DNA from: Bombus terrestris | Lineage: Eukaryota; Arthropoda; Insecta; Hymenoptera; Apidae | Length of the DNA stretch: 64,000 nucleotides | Reading direction: 5' to 3' | NCBI RefSeq assembly: GCF_910591885.1 | Contig: NC_063280.1 | Coordinates: forward strand, 3,410,001 to 3,474,000 | Shown here: piece by piece, positions 53,041 through 63,761 of the stretch | Position numbering within the stretch: position 1 is the first letter of the stretch | Layout: each line of letters starts with the position of its first letter | Program-made: the position numbers and the translations under genes | Notes under the pieces: model-generated | Database searches by the model: none | What the model was told of the DNA's origin: nothing | Seen by the model: only the letters and a program-made list of their open reading frames with translations

Positions 53041-56000
53041 CGACCCAGATCTCATGTATTCGCGTGCATAGTACACGATCCCGCAAATCCTTCGATCAAA
53101 TCGCGAATACATAAATCTCATTTTCGCAAGGTTAATGTATTCTAAACGATAATATTTCTGCTTTCCCTGCACCAAGGACCATAAATCGTCTTCTTAGCCG
53201 TGAGTTCGACCAGCTGGTTTCAGCTACGTGTCGCACGTTTTGACCGTGAAACGGTGGCGTTGCGCAAACCTGGACAAACGTTACGTCACTCGCGACGTGA
53301 TCTATCATTTGCATTCCTCTTCCGCCTGTTGGATGAATCGCCGATTAGGCCAAGATTGCAGTATAGACAGTGTTTGGTGCTTCGTATTGCCGGATGAAAA
53401 CGGCCACGTTCCTCCTGAGTTGTTCGATCAGTGAAACATTAAGCCATCGTCTCTACGCGAACTTGCCTCGTGAAGCAAACGACTTCTCGATTAGCTTCAT
53501 CAACCTGCCGTCTGTCGAAGTTATTATCTTTAACTCTTTTGCTTTATTTTATATCGGCATATTCTTGAAAATTTAAAGGCTCCTTACTAAACTTGTTATC
53601 GATAATTGGGAAACATTTGTAATGCTTTAACATGCAAATTTTTTAATTAATTCCTGCTGTTTCGTAGACAAATTTTTTTACAATTATATATTGTTTTGTT
53701 TAATTAAAAATCATTATCTATTCAAATTATAAGTATTTGGCGAGCAGAATCAGAGAATACTAATTTTATAGTATATAGAGAACTTGTGAAATTTAAGCTG
53801 AATTCAAATCTAAATATAATTGAATTTAAACCTTAAGCCGAGTCTCACCTATTCTAATCCTGATTCAAACCTAATCTCGCTTACTGTATAAACTAAATCC
53901 TGTGACACATCGAGACTAATAAAAGTAATTTGCAAACGAACTTTTCTAATCTAAAAGCTAACATTCTTGTCGAGTACTTGCTATTAGAAAATATAGGGAT
54001 CTGGAAAAAAATATAGCGAGAAATTGTTGACGTCCTAAGATAAAGTTTAATGAAGTTTCGCGTTAGCGGAACGCAGAAGAATCTCCCATGGTAATCTGGT
54101 ATAATTGAATAGACGAAAAGTGGATTAGGCCACTTTCCTCTAAGAAGGGACGCAATCCAGCTTGATTATTGTCTGCGCGAATTCGAACTTAATAACGTCC
54201 CCTATTTTCTTCGTTCCCAGCGCGGCTCTTCGAAGCTAGATTACGTTTAATTACTGTTATGACGTCTGCCACCATGGAACAATGTACATAGGTTCAAAAC
54301 GAAGAATTCCGCGGGGAACGCAACCTCGGTCTTTCTCATCAACGTGGAAACAGAACTTTTCTATGGAAATCCTGGCTCTTTTATCGTGTGATTTTTTTAC
54401 ATTGTCTCGTTCAATGCAATACACGTTTGCTAATAGTCGAACAGTTCCTGGTTTACGGTTTAAATGAAACGGAAGAAGCGTCGATGGAGAGGACTGACCT
54501 TCGTTCGAGTAATCGAGCTGGATATCTGACGAACGATGCAGATTCAAGAGTCTCGAAACGAGAGGCGATCTCACCTTTGGCCTCGAGATCTTCCGTCACG
54601 TTGCGTCCACTCTTTTAACTATCCCATCGTGGAATTATTCCGCGGTTATACCTCGAGGTCGAGGTCGTAAGAACCCTGGGATTCGTGTAAGGAGGTCATC
54701 GACCTCCGTCGAAACGGTCTGTTTGAACAATCGGTAAACGAGAACGTGGACGAGCAAAATGATTCGTTATTCTCGTCATTGATGGGTCGGTGAAGGTGTT
54801 GAGTTTCGCCTGGAGGAAACTTTTCTACTCTTGCTGGGGCACGGCGCGACGCACAGAGAATTCAGGTGGAATCCACCGGTTTCGAGAACGTTTATGTGGG
54901 TCACTTGGGGAATCGTTAAGTCGAACGTGTAATCGTTGACGAAAGTGGTGTAAATTTTATGCGAACCTTCGATAGTCCGATTTCTATGTAATTAATCGAT
55001 AACGTTAACCTTCATAAAAAATTTCGATTGGTCTTTGTACGAACGTTCCCGTTTAATTAGTGCAACTATGTATATATATATTTTGCCGTATTTCTTCTAG
55101 CAGTCTTCTTATTTCTTAGTAAAAATATTACTAAACTGCTTTGGATCTCCATCCTTTAAATATTTTTACGAAAATTCCAAATTTGTCGCGTTTATAGAAA
55201 AGTTGAATAATTTAAAATATTTCTTTTCCATGTTACGGGGTTCGGTAAATTTTTGCAAATCTATAGGGCTATTGAAAATTTACTAATAATAATTATATAA
55301 TAAGAATTAACACTCACATAATCCGAGTGATGTCATAGTGCTGAAACTTCGAACTTAGAAGTACATTTATTACATAATATTCTGACTGTCTACATCGTAA
55401 CTCAGAAGATTTTGATTCTCTAGATCTTCTGATATCTTGAAGCAAGTCGCATTAAACTCGTTGGCGTGCCACGCGCTCGTCACCTAAGAAAGTTCAGTAT
55501 CTTCTCAGAGATTAAGATCACAGGAATTAACATAATCGTCCGGCTTAATACGATCCTCTGAATGGCTGAAGATCTCGTTATGCGTCTCTGTTGATCATAG
55601 GACATAACACGGAGATTCCGGTAACATTGACTAGTCCCTCAAGTCGATTGAATCGGAGCTGCTTGCGGGACAGGGATCGACGTGATCCTGACCGTGCTAC
55701 CCGGACGATAATGGGAAGATGAAAGATCATGCTGGTAATTTTCTCTGCTTCGTAATGCACCTAGTATAACTTATTACTATCGATCCAACGACGAGCACGT
55801 TTTCCACTTTATCGTATCAATGTCGTATTCCAGGATCCTCTAACAGTTGCTTTGAAATTTTCGTCCAACTGAAATTCCCATTCGAAACGGATCGATCGTA
55901 TATTTCAGCGACCGTATACTTCCGAGAAAGTTGTCGAATTATCGAGAAAGTTAATCAGGGAGCGACGAGGTATGAAAATAATTAAAGTCTGCTTTTGCAA
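53041..56000. other. Non-coding stretch, no gene seen
   Basis: No supported exon. A possible nuclear-receptor type inverted repeat lies at 54691-54707. Confidence 0.45.
54691..54707. promoter_or_regulatory. Inverted repeat resembling a nuclear-receptor (ecdysone-type) site
   Basis: GGAGGTC and GACCTCC flank the trinucleotide ATC. Read as AGGTCA-T-CGACCT (54693-54705), it differs by one base from the IR-1 arrangement bound by ecdysone receptor heterodimers. A nearby GAGGTCGAGGTCG adds two more half-site-like words. This is a sequence match only. Confidence 0.3.
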
Positions 56001-56358
56001 AAAGAGTAAAAGCACAGGGAGAGAAGACGATACGGGACACGCATTTTAGCCCAGTTATTTGCTCAGCTGCGTCGAACGGGATAATCGACCGATCGCCATT
56101 GTTGATCCTGGCTAATTTCACCATCCCAATTTCGGAGCGGAGCTCGTTTCACGGTCGTGGACCGTCCGCGACGTGCGTTCACTTTCCACGAGCTGATCAC
56201 GTCGACGCAACCCCATGGTCCCACGGTCGCGCCGTCAGAACAATCACCCTTCGACGTAGCGTGTGCGTGGTAATAGGAAGATGAAGGATCACGGTGGTAA
56301 TTTGCTCAGTCAACGGTCGGCGAGATCGCGAAGATTTATCACCGGTATGTTCGATGGA

Positions 56359-56476
56359 CAGAGAGAAAAAGACAGGACGGGAGAAAGGGAAACGATATGA
56401 CGACAATACGCGAGACAGAGAACAACGAAGGAAAAGGAAGATGCGAGACCAAGAAGAAGAGAAAGAGACAGAGAGT
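56359..56476. repeat. Purine-rich (GAGA-like) tract
   Basis: The plus strand is strongly biased to A and G with many GAGA and GAAG words. On the minus strand this becomes a pyrimidine tract just inside the intron that begins at 56580. Confidence 0.6.
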
Positions 56477-56580
56477 CCTAGAACTCGAAAACCAGTCTAC
56501 ACACGTCGCGACGCGCGAGAGGTCTGACCGCTCTTGACCCTCGTGCCAGGGTGCTGGAATTTATCGTTCGAAGGACTTAC

Positions 56581-56840
56581 CTCGCCACTGATGCACACGC
56601 TGGTTGCCCGTTCGATCCAACGACGAGCGGTTGGTTCGATGCTTCGAGATCCAACCACGAGTTCCTTGCAGTAGTCCGAAATATCCAAACGAAGGGGTGA
56701 TGGGATACAGGCTCCACGGATTCTCGTTCGAGTAGCCGAACCACGACACCGGAGGAACGAGTTTTCACTTTTATTATACGAAGTCCCGCACGCGTCTCCT
56801 CTTTCTTCACCGCGTTACGTATCACAGTTTCTTCGCGACC
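56581..56840 (-). other. Candidate non-coding first exon ending in a strong splice donor
   Basis: On the minus strand the sequence GGCGAG|GTAAGT places an exon end at 56581, a near-perfect match to the donor consensus. The DNA upstream is GC-rich and CpG-rich, as expected near an insect promoter, and no convincing acceptor is visible close by, so this may be a first exon. All three frames are open over the last part, but none gives a protein I recognise, so it is best read as 5' UTR. Its 5' end is not determined; the value given is only an estimate from a TATA-like sequence at 56861-56871. A link to the exon at 323-580 is likely from strand and order, but would need an intron of about 56 kb. 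Confidence 0.35.
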
Positions 56841-56860
56841 GGTCGACCTCGTCGCGCCGC

Positions 56861-56871
56861 TATATATTATA
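56861..56871 (-). promoter_or_regulatory. TATA-like element upstream of the candidate first exon
   Basis: Read on the minus strand this is TATAATATATA, set in otherwise GC-rich sequence (flanks TCTTC and GCGGCGCG). It would place a start site near 56840. No clear initiator motif is seen there, so the call is weak. Confidence 0.2.
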
Positions 56872-56940
56872 GAAGACGCGACGAAGTGAACGTAAGGAGG
56901 AGGTGGAGGAGGATGAACTGGAGCAACGTCGACAACAACG

Positions 56941-56968
56941 ACGATGATAACGACGATGATAACGACGA
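56941..56968. repeat. 12-bp tandem repeat, about 2.3 units
   Basis: The unit ACGATGATAACG is repeated exactly twice and then partly. It is preceded by a GGAGGAGG-like stretch. Confidence 0.8.
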
Positions 56969-57218
56969 AGAAAGAAATGGCAACTTTACCCAGCGAAGGG
57001 TAAAGGAATAAGAAACACTGGAGGAGCACAAGCCGATCGCCGTCCGATCACGTCCAGGAAGAACCGGCGAAGAAAAGGCGAAGGAGAAAATATAAAGAGG
57101 AACAGGGCTAGAGAAATAAAGGGAGACAGGAGATTTCACGAGATTCTCTCTCGCGGCGTCCCGAGGATCTTTGTCGAGGAATCGCTCGGATCGATCCTCC
57201 TACCTCCTCTGTATTATT

Positions 57219-57267
57219 CCACTGAACGATCCACGGGAACGGTTTATCCAGAGGCACGGTATATATA
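57219..57267 (-). promoter_or_regulatory. Alternative core promoter: TATATATA plus insect-type initiator
   Basis: The minus strand carries TATATATA (57260-57267) followed by TTCAGTGG, which contains the insect initiator TCAGT with its A at 57223. The spacing of about 40 nt is longer than the usual 30 or so, which weakens the call. If used, it would give a first exon of about 640 nt ending at the 56581 donor. Confidence 0.2.
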
Positions 57268-58150
57268 CTTGTGTATCGGCCGCGTGACGTATCTCTTCCG
57301 CTCAGTCCTTCTCGATGAACGAAATCGGAGCCTGGAGCACGGTATCCATGTAGTATCGGTGTCGAGCGGTTGTATGGATCCACGATCAGGAGCGTCCGGC
57401 GAGCAGATCACCCGAGCGTACGACGAGCGTAGTTGTCGCGGTAGACGGGACGACAGGTGCAGCAGCTGCAGCTGGCACGGTCGTCGGCTTCATACTGAAG
57501 GGGCGCCTCGATGCCGCCGGCTCACCGATGCTACGAGAAACTGGCTCTGCCACTGGCGACGGCACTGAAAAGTCGGAGCTAGCGCAGACTCTACGCTAGT
57601 TCCACGCTTGCTCTCCGCCGCTGTTCTCCGGCTCCTTCCCCCACTCCTTTTCACATCGTTGGTCCAAGAGTGGGAATACACGGCTCGTGCAACGTACTCG
57701 TGCCTCCCCTCGACTCCTCGCCCCAGTTTTTCGCCTTCTCCACCTTCTCTTGTCGTGGACAGCCTCCCTCCTCCTACCCTCGTGGAACCTCCCCACAGCT
57801 ACCCCAACAACCGCGCTTCGAACATCCCCCCTCCTCATCTCGATTCATTCCGTCGGTCGCCGTGAGTCGCGAGTCGTGAGTTCTCGGTTGCTCACGGGCA
57901 CACCGAGAATCGCTGATATTCCAGCACTTCGTAGCCGGTCCTCGATGGATGTTGGGTGAGTTCCACGCGTTCCGGTAGGTCGGTGCTAGAGGAGAACCGG
58001 ACCGGCAGCAAAAACGATTGCGTTTTGAGACGAGGGGAACGCTCTGGGCTCTCACAAATGGCACGGACGCTCAACCTGGAAAAGCGTTTCGGGCCATGTC
58101 CAGATGAGTCGCTGGACCCCTTCGAACATGTTCCACGGTTATCAACGATT

Positions 58151-59244
58151 TTTTTCTTCCAGTTCGTTGTTTATAACCGGTGGCTGGGGTCATGATTGAG
58201 TTACAACCGAATAGATAAGTGTCGGGCTTTTTTTACTGATACAATTGCACAATCGTTTAGATATGACCCCCGATTCTTGTAATTAGGTAGAAAGCATTAG
58301 AATTTGGAACGTTGCCTTTTAGTATTATCTGTTTGGAAAAAACAAGGCGTTGGATCTCCGTAAAGATAAAACGAACGTTCTGCCTAAGAGTTCCTGGCCA
58401 TACAACACAACATTATCTTTCAGCCATTCTGGTTCGGATTAATCCAGACATTATGACTATTGTGAGATAAATTTTAAAAGTTATATAAGAGCTAATACCT
58501 GTAATTAAGAAACTTTGGTTACGAATAACCATTATAAATGATTAAATGTTTTTCGATTTTCGGTGATCATTATCGGTGATGGAAATTTAATTTTGGTTAC
58601 CACTGACTAATATAAGAGACCCGAATTTTATTTTTATTATCTATAACCGTTATCGATGGCGAAGAATTTTAATAATGGATACCAGTGTAACCAATCCCCG
58701 TTTAAAGATTTAAATTTTAAGTAGTAAACCTGTAAAAAAGAAACTGTAAATGCGTCTCGAAAGAATCTTCCTGCCGTCGAGATGGAAAGTGGAATATAAA
58801 AAGCTCGCAAACAGCTGCACCGAGCAGGGCGAGCCGAACGCACGGTTAGACCTCGTACCGACGATTTTTCTCTATGTATACGCGAGTGCTACTTGTGTGG
58901 GTGAGCTTTCTACGAGGGGAACGGTTTTGACAAGGGGCGAAGAACCCTCGTAACGTTCAGCCTGATGAACGTCGTTAAATCAAAGCTGTCCTCCAAAATT
59001 CAAGGCGTAGCACCTTTCCGAAACCTGGTCCCTCGAGCGTGTTCGTGCTCCTGCGCATTATATATATCGTACTTGACGTATATACTAGCTCAAGAGTATG
59101 CGACCTGTCTCGTCCTGTGACCTTTCCATAAACCACAATCCATCCTTGGTCAAGATGGCTACCACCTGTACAAACATATCAACTCAGATCAGTAATAATC
59201 CTAAGGACCCCCCATAAAGTTCAATACTTTACCTTTCTGTCAAA
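58151..59244. other. Non-coding stretch with a faint tandem duplication
   Basis: No gene is seen. Between about 58555 and 58700, two segments carrying TTATCG..GATGG, then AATTTTA and then GGTTACCA/GGATACCA-like words look like an old tandem duplication of about 80 bp. Confidence 0.35.
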
Positions 59245-59725
59245 GGCCCTTAATCGTTAGAAACATCTTCCAAGTCGAAACGATCCTTACAGTTATTACT
59301 CAATAAGTGAAAAGATGGGAAAAACGGATTTTCTCATGTACAATATTCAACGGCCACTTCCACCTGCAAACGACTGTTGATGAAGGGCGGACAACAGCCA
59401 TCATTAGTTCATCATTAGTTTGTAAATATCGCCTTCACAGAAAACACCTTACTTGCTAGCAACCTTTCAACAGAAGGGATAGCAGCAGAAAATACATCTC
59501 AACTTGTTAGTCACTCTTCACCTTATATTCTTCGAGGGAAAGTTGTTGGAAATAGAGAGTATATTTAAGCTGTTAAATCAGTGTTATAATTATTCAACCA
59601 CCCCTATTATCTTAATCGAAATAGGGGACGGCTGATTCGTGGCGTCGGTCATCGTATCGTAACGAGAATTTACGACTCTCGTTGGTGTGTTATGCTGTGA
59701 AAGCGTCTCCCCGCGAAGCGATCGA
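59245..59725 (-). repeat. Unidentified dispersed repeat, copy 2
   Basis: This is the reverse-orientation partner of 41930-42382. Matching blocks in the same order on the minus strand are GAGTCGTAAATTC (59678-59666), CCCCTATTTCGATTA (59627-59613) and TATAACACTGA (59588-59578). The spacings between blocks are nearly equal in the two copies (53 vs 51 and 39 vs 39). An 8-bp stem hairpin, CCCCTATT/AATAGGGG (59601-59627), sits in the best-conserved core. Confidence 0.7.
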
Positions 59726-59870
59726 ACACAGCCATTTGCTTATTTTTGATGGAATCGAGTTTAGTTGGAGAAATACAGGTGGGAAGATTCAGCACGATTT
59801 TATGCTTCGTTAGATCTGACGTAGAACTAGACCGCGAATGTTTACGCAAATTCATATTTTTATAAACATA

Positions 59871-60069
59871 CAATGGTTACATACCCTTATTTTCCAGCGA
59901 AGAATTCCTTTATCAGGTTCTAAATATATTTCATTTTCATAATATCAGATTTTTATAATTATACGAAAGCGCTATTAAATAATGTAAAATTTAATATACT
60001 AAGATGGAATTAATCATTATGATTAAATACTGTAACAAATATAATGGCGAATACCTTTTGTAGCTACAG
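59871..60069 (-). mobile_element. Tc1-like MITE, copy 3
   Basis: This 199-bp copy is inverted relative to the other two. TA flanks both sides (59869-59870 and 60070-60071). Its ends read CAATGGTTACATACC and, reversed, CTGTAGCTACAAAAGGTATT; the second is close to copy 1's CAGTGGCTACGAAAAGTATT. The minus-strand interior follows copies 1 and 2 (AGTATATTAAATTTTA, ATAATTATAAA, GAAAATGAAAT). Confidence 0.7.
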
Positions 60070-60354
60070 TAAATTAAAAAAGAAGGAGACCATTAAAATA
60101 GACACTTAGTGTTCGTGTACTTATGAGCAACAGTGTACGCTTGAAGTCGAACGACGAGGCTCGGTGGAACGTGGTCCCTCGTGCCACGACGCGAAAATAC
60201 AGCGATTGCGAAACAACGGAGACATTTCTGCCGGTCTATAAATTCGAACTAGCGTCGCCGACGCGGGAATAATAATGTCACTGATAAAATACCAAACACT
60301 AGAGCGTGGAGTAACCGTACTTCATTCAAGGCATTACCGTCTGGCGAAGGTATT

Positions 60355-60525
60355 CGCCAAGAGAGAGAAAGCTACAGGACGAAGAGGACGAGGAGGACGA
60401 ATGGGAGTGACAAGGAAAATGGGTGGAGCAGACGGTGCAGACGGAAAAAGAGGTTCGATCGGAGAAAGAAGAAAGAAGAGAGGAAGATACGAAAAGAAAA
60501 GACAAGACAGAGTAGGAGATCTTTC
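60355..60525. repeat. Purine-rich tract
   Basis: The plus strand is dominated by A and G (GAAGAGGACGAGGAGG-type words), giving a long open frame of Arg, Lys, Gly and Glu codons that reflects composition rather than a gene. Confidence 0.6.
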
Positions 60526-62119
60526 AGAGTAGAACAAAATGATCCCAGCGTGGTCGGAGGAATTTATAACTTTTCCACTTTTGCCGATACCGAGTCGCTC
60601 TTGGTTGCTTGGGTTATCGCCACGAAGTTGCACTTGTTTTCCTACATTTATCGGGTGTAAAGATCGAAAATGTCTTGCGTCGTTGGCAATCTCACGACTC
60701 GTCGAATATTTGCCGGTTACCGAGCCCCGTGTCTAAACACGAGTCGGAAGGCGACACAGAGTTAAAACAAAACGCGAAAAAAGCACACAGCGAGCCTCCG
60801 CCTGTGCCACGAACGACTTTCCTTCAAATCGCCAGGACGTTTTATGTGCCGACGCTTGACATTTACAGTGAAATCTCGGCCGTAGCCGGTCGCCTACCAT
60901 TTGCCTCAATGACATCTCGGGGATCTACGGTTTCTGCCGTCACCAGAACCTGTTTCGAACCCGTGTTCCTGCTTTGGCCCGCTACGAATCCGCGAGCGAC
61001 CGTGTCCGTCCGCGAATCGCCGCTCCACCGCCTCTATCCAACGTCGGTGTCCACGTAGCTCAGAGAAGCTTGCTCTCTTGCTTCTTACCTCTTTCGCGAT
61101 TTAATCGGCCCTGTCGTGTTTTCAACGGTTACATTTCGAGGCACTTCTCGGACCGATAGCGGCGCGAGGACATTCTTCTAGACACCACCGCAACGGTATC
61201 TGGCGCCTTCTATCGCGATGAAAGTTTGTCGACTTTGATTACGGTTTTAGTAAAATTTGAATTTTGTCTGTGTCATGAAACGACGATTACGTTTAATTCG
61301 TACTAACGTGTAACAGTTGATTTATAGTTTTTTATATATCAATATATGATAATGGATAGCGGATAGTTATTAATATATGGCAGGTTGAAAAATTTGTGAT
61401 TTAACAGTGGAAGTACAGTAAAGTTTTTCATATTCGAATCAGATCGAAACAGATAAAAATGATAGTGGAATTTTTACATAATGCAACGACCACTTTTCTA
61501 ATAACGAATTTCGCGTATTCAAACAGAGTCCAGGGAAATCATTAATTTGTTTCAATATTTATGAATCTTCTGTATCCTCGGCTGGGATTTAAATTACTTT
61601 TATTTTTTAATGTAGTCCCCTCTGATTTTGATGAAATTTATCTGAGCAATGGTTCAGTGTTTTTACGTTATCTAGGACACTGGCTTCTCGAACTTTTTCA
61701 GAATAGCTTTGTTTACCATAGATATCAGTTGATTATGCGATAAAAATCGCAGACCGCCAGAAAACTTTGAGCAGCGTTTGAAACCGCACGGTATTTTCTG
61801 CCGTTTGGCTGGCACGCGAGCGTGACTCAATGCGTTTCATTGCGCCACTAAAACAGAAGCTGCGTGCGCGTCGTGCATTTTAATTCGCCGAGATTAATAT
61901 GTGAACCACTCGACTTCCTGCCTATAGACGGATCATAATGCGCTATAAACCGGAAACGATGCTGAGGATAATTGCACGGGTAAAACGAGAAGGATACAGT
62001 TTCGCGGTATTACCGACGATTTGCTTAACACACATTTATAACATTACGATCTTCTGTTACGTGTATGGTACTTAAAGGCTTAGCAGAAAGATCGATGGTT
62101 TAATGCGGCAACAAGTTTG

Positions 62120-62450
62120 TTGTATTACCAAGGTATTGAACCTTTTGGATCTCCTTTTTCGGATCTTTAGATGCCCGAAGTACCAGATCTTTGATTTCAT
62201 TCACTTTGTGGCCTTTCGAAACTTCAAGTTACGATGCTTTGGAACTTTTTATCTCCGCACTTCTAACATTTCGGCCTTTCAATCCTTCGACGTTTAGAAT
62301 TTAATTTAGATATTAGATCCTTAGATTTTTCAACTTTTAAATCTTCTTTCCAAGCTTCAGTCCGTGACCTTCGACCTTCGAATTATTGATCCCTGGATTC
62401 TTCAACCTTTTGGTACTCAGCCAATGTTATTCAAATATTTTTAAGCTTAG
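62120..62450. repeat. Degenerate short-period CTTTCGACCTT-like repeat tract
   Basis: Words such as CCTTTCGA, CTTCGACCTT, ATCTTTAGAT and TTCAACCTTTTGG recur at about 10-12-nt spacing. It is related in style to the tracts at 4.0 and 45 kb. Confidence 0.45.
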
Positions 62451-63044
62451 ACCATTTAAATCATTGCCGTGAATCGTTGGAATTATACGATTCGCAAAAG
62501 ATCACAAAGAATAATAATCAATGGAGAACGTATCACAACCGTATTTTTCCTCGACACGCGTATAGATCTCTTATTCGGGCTGTTTGTTCTTGGAGTTCCT
62601 CCGCAGAAGCGTTTCCACGGATTCTGTAAACACTGCCATGGAACGTCAACAAATTTTCCTCGCCTTGTGATATCCGTCCATACAGATCGTTTGCTTGCCG
62701 TTGAAAAATTTGGGAGGCGATGGCAACAGCTGAACAAACACGAGCGCCCTATTAATCGACGATACCTCGACAGAGAAACGCGAACGGCGAGCCGCTTTCA
62801 AATATTTGAGGAATCTGTTGCGATACGACTGAATCCGGTAAATAATACATTATGCGCCATAATTAAACATTGTTTCAAAAACACGTAAAAAATGGGGCGC
62901 GGTGCTCCACTGTCCCCATATTATGTCTATCAACTTATTTATCCAACGTTATTAATCAATTGCGAACCGACAAAGTCAAAGAACCTATAGACGTACTTTG
63001 TCACAAAATTATTTGTACTCACATAACGATACAATTATCATTAA

Positions 63045-63761
63045 CACTTTGACTGCCACGTTAGTCACATATGACCGGTCACGGTTTCTCCTGTGAGGCC
63101 ACGGTGGTCATTGATGACCGGAGCGCTTGAACTTCTTACAATTGTAAAAATTGTATGAAAATTGACAGTTAGGGCATTTTGAATATAACCGATAAATAGA
63201 AAATACTTTGAAATAAAAAGTGCCCCATTGAACAATTATACATTTTTATTAGAACATCAATAAAAAAAAAAAAAAAAAATGAGAACAAATCTTGCATCTA
63301 ACGGAGCACTGCGTTTGCATCCATATTTTTGAAGGGTAATCTACGAATATTATTATAAACACATCTTAGAAAATAATCGTAAATGCTGCTTTATAATCAT
63401 ATAATTGAAGTTAGAAGTTTGAACATACCTTGTTATTATATATAGAATGAGCAAATACTGTTTACTAATATCTTCTACACGTTTCAACATTATATTCTGG
63501 ACGTTTTGCTTTCGACGAAATTTCGAATGCGAATGGTTTGTTGAAATAAACGAAGCCTTGTTATAATATGTCGATATCAACTGTTACCAAGGCGCCACGG
63601 TGGTCACCCGTGACCATCAATAAGATAAACGGTCCATCGGGGAAGAATGTTGTCTTACATTATTAATTTATTATTATTTTGCCATTATATGCTTTGAATA
63701 ACAAAAATACTCCCATGACGTCCTATGCGAAACATGTGATTTCGGCGTGCTGGTTAAAGTG
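63045..63761. mobile_element. piggyBac-like non-autonomous element
   Basis: TTAA sits at both ends (63041-63044 and 63762-63765), the target site of piggyBac elements. The ends start CACTTTGACTGCCACG and, reversed, CACTTTAACCAGCACG. Just inside, both sides carry GCCACGGTGGTCA (near 63100 and 63593) followed by TGACC-type words, a subterminal repeat. The 717-bp body encodes no transposase and holds an 18-A run. Confidence 0.65.
63262..63279. repeat. Poly(A) run
   Basis: This is a run of eighteen A residues inside the piggyBac-like element. Confidence 0.9.

Larger units (their letters stand above)
581..56580 (-). other. Inferred giant 5'-UTR intron of the minus-strand gene
   Basis: The only two strong minus-strand exon boundaries I can support are the donor at 56581 and the acceptor before 580. 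Nothing that looks like a conserved host coding exon lies between them. A first intron of tens of kilobases is common in insect neuronal and developmental genes. Extra small exons, alternative promoters or nested non-coding genes could be hidden here, and the two exons could also belong to different genes. Confidence 0.25.
56001..58150. other. GC- and CpG-rich promoter-like block
   Basis: This is the largest GC-rich block in the window, with many CG dinucleotides, a purine-rich stretch (about 56359-56476), the minus-strand donor at 56581 and two TATA-like sequences. A plus-strand donor-like GTGAGT also occurs at 57954. The open frames on both strands look compositional. The block is probably the promoter region of the minus-strand gene. 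Confidence 0.4.
60070..63044. other. Non-coding stretch, no gene seen
   Basis: It includes a purine-rich tract (60355-60525), a moderately GC-rich patch to about 61.2 kb and a degenerate repeat at 62.1-62.4 kb. ORFs of up to 149 codons here have no recognisable domain. Confidence 0.45.

Noticed and set aside
56577..57029. 150-codon minus-strand ORF running into the donor at 56581
   Set aside because: Its Val/Ile and Pro runs come from the ACGATGATAACG tandem repeat and a GGAGG stretch read in reverse; it is better explained as UTR or promoter DNA.
60275..60532. Arg/Lys/Gly-rich ORF resembling a basic nuclear protein
   Set aside because: It is a translation of a purine-rich tract; any frame of such DNA gives similar residues.
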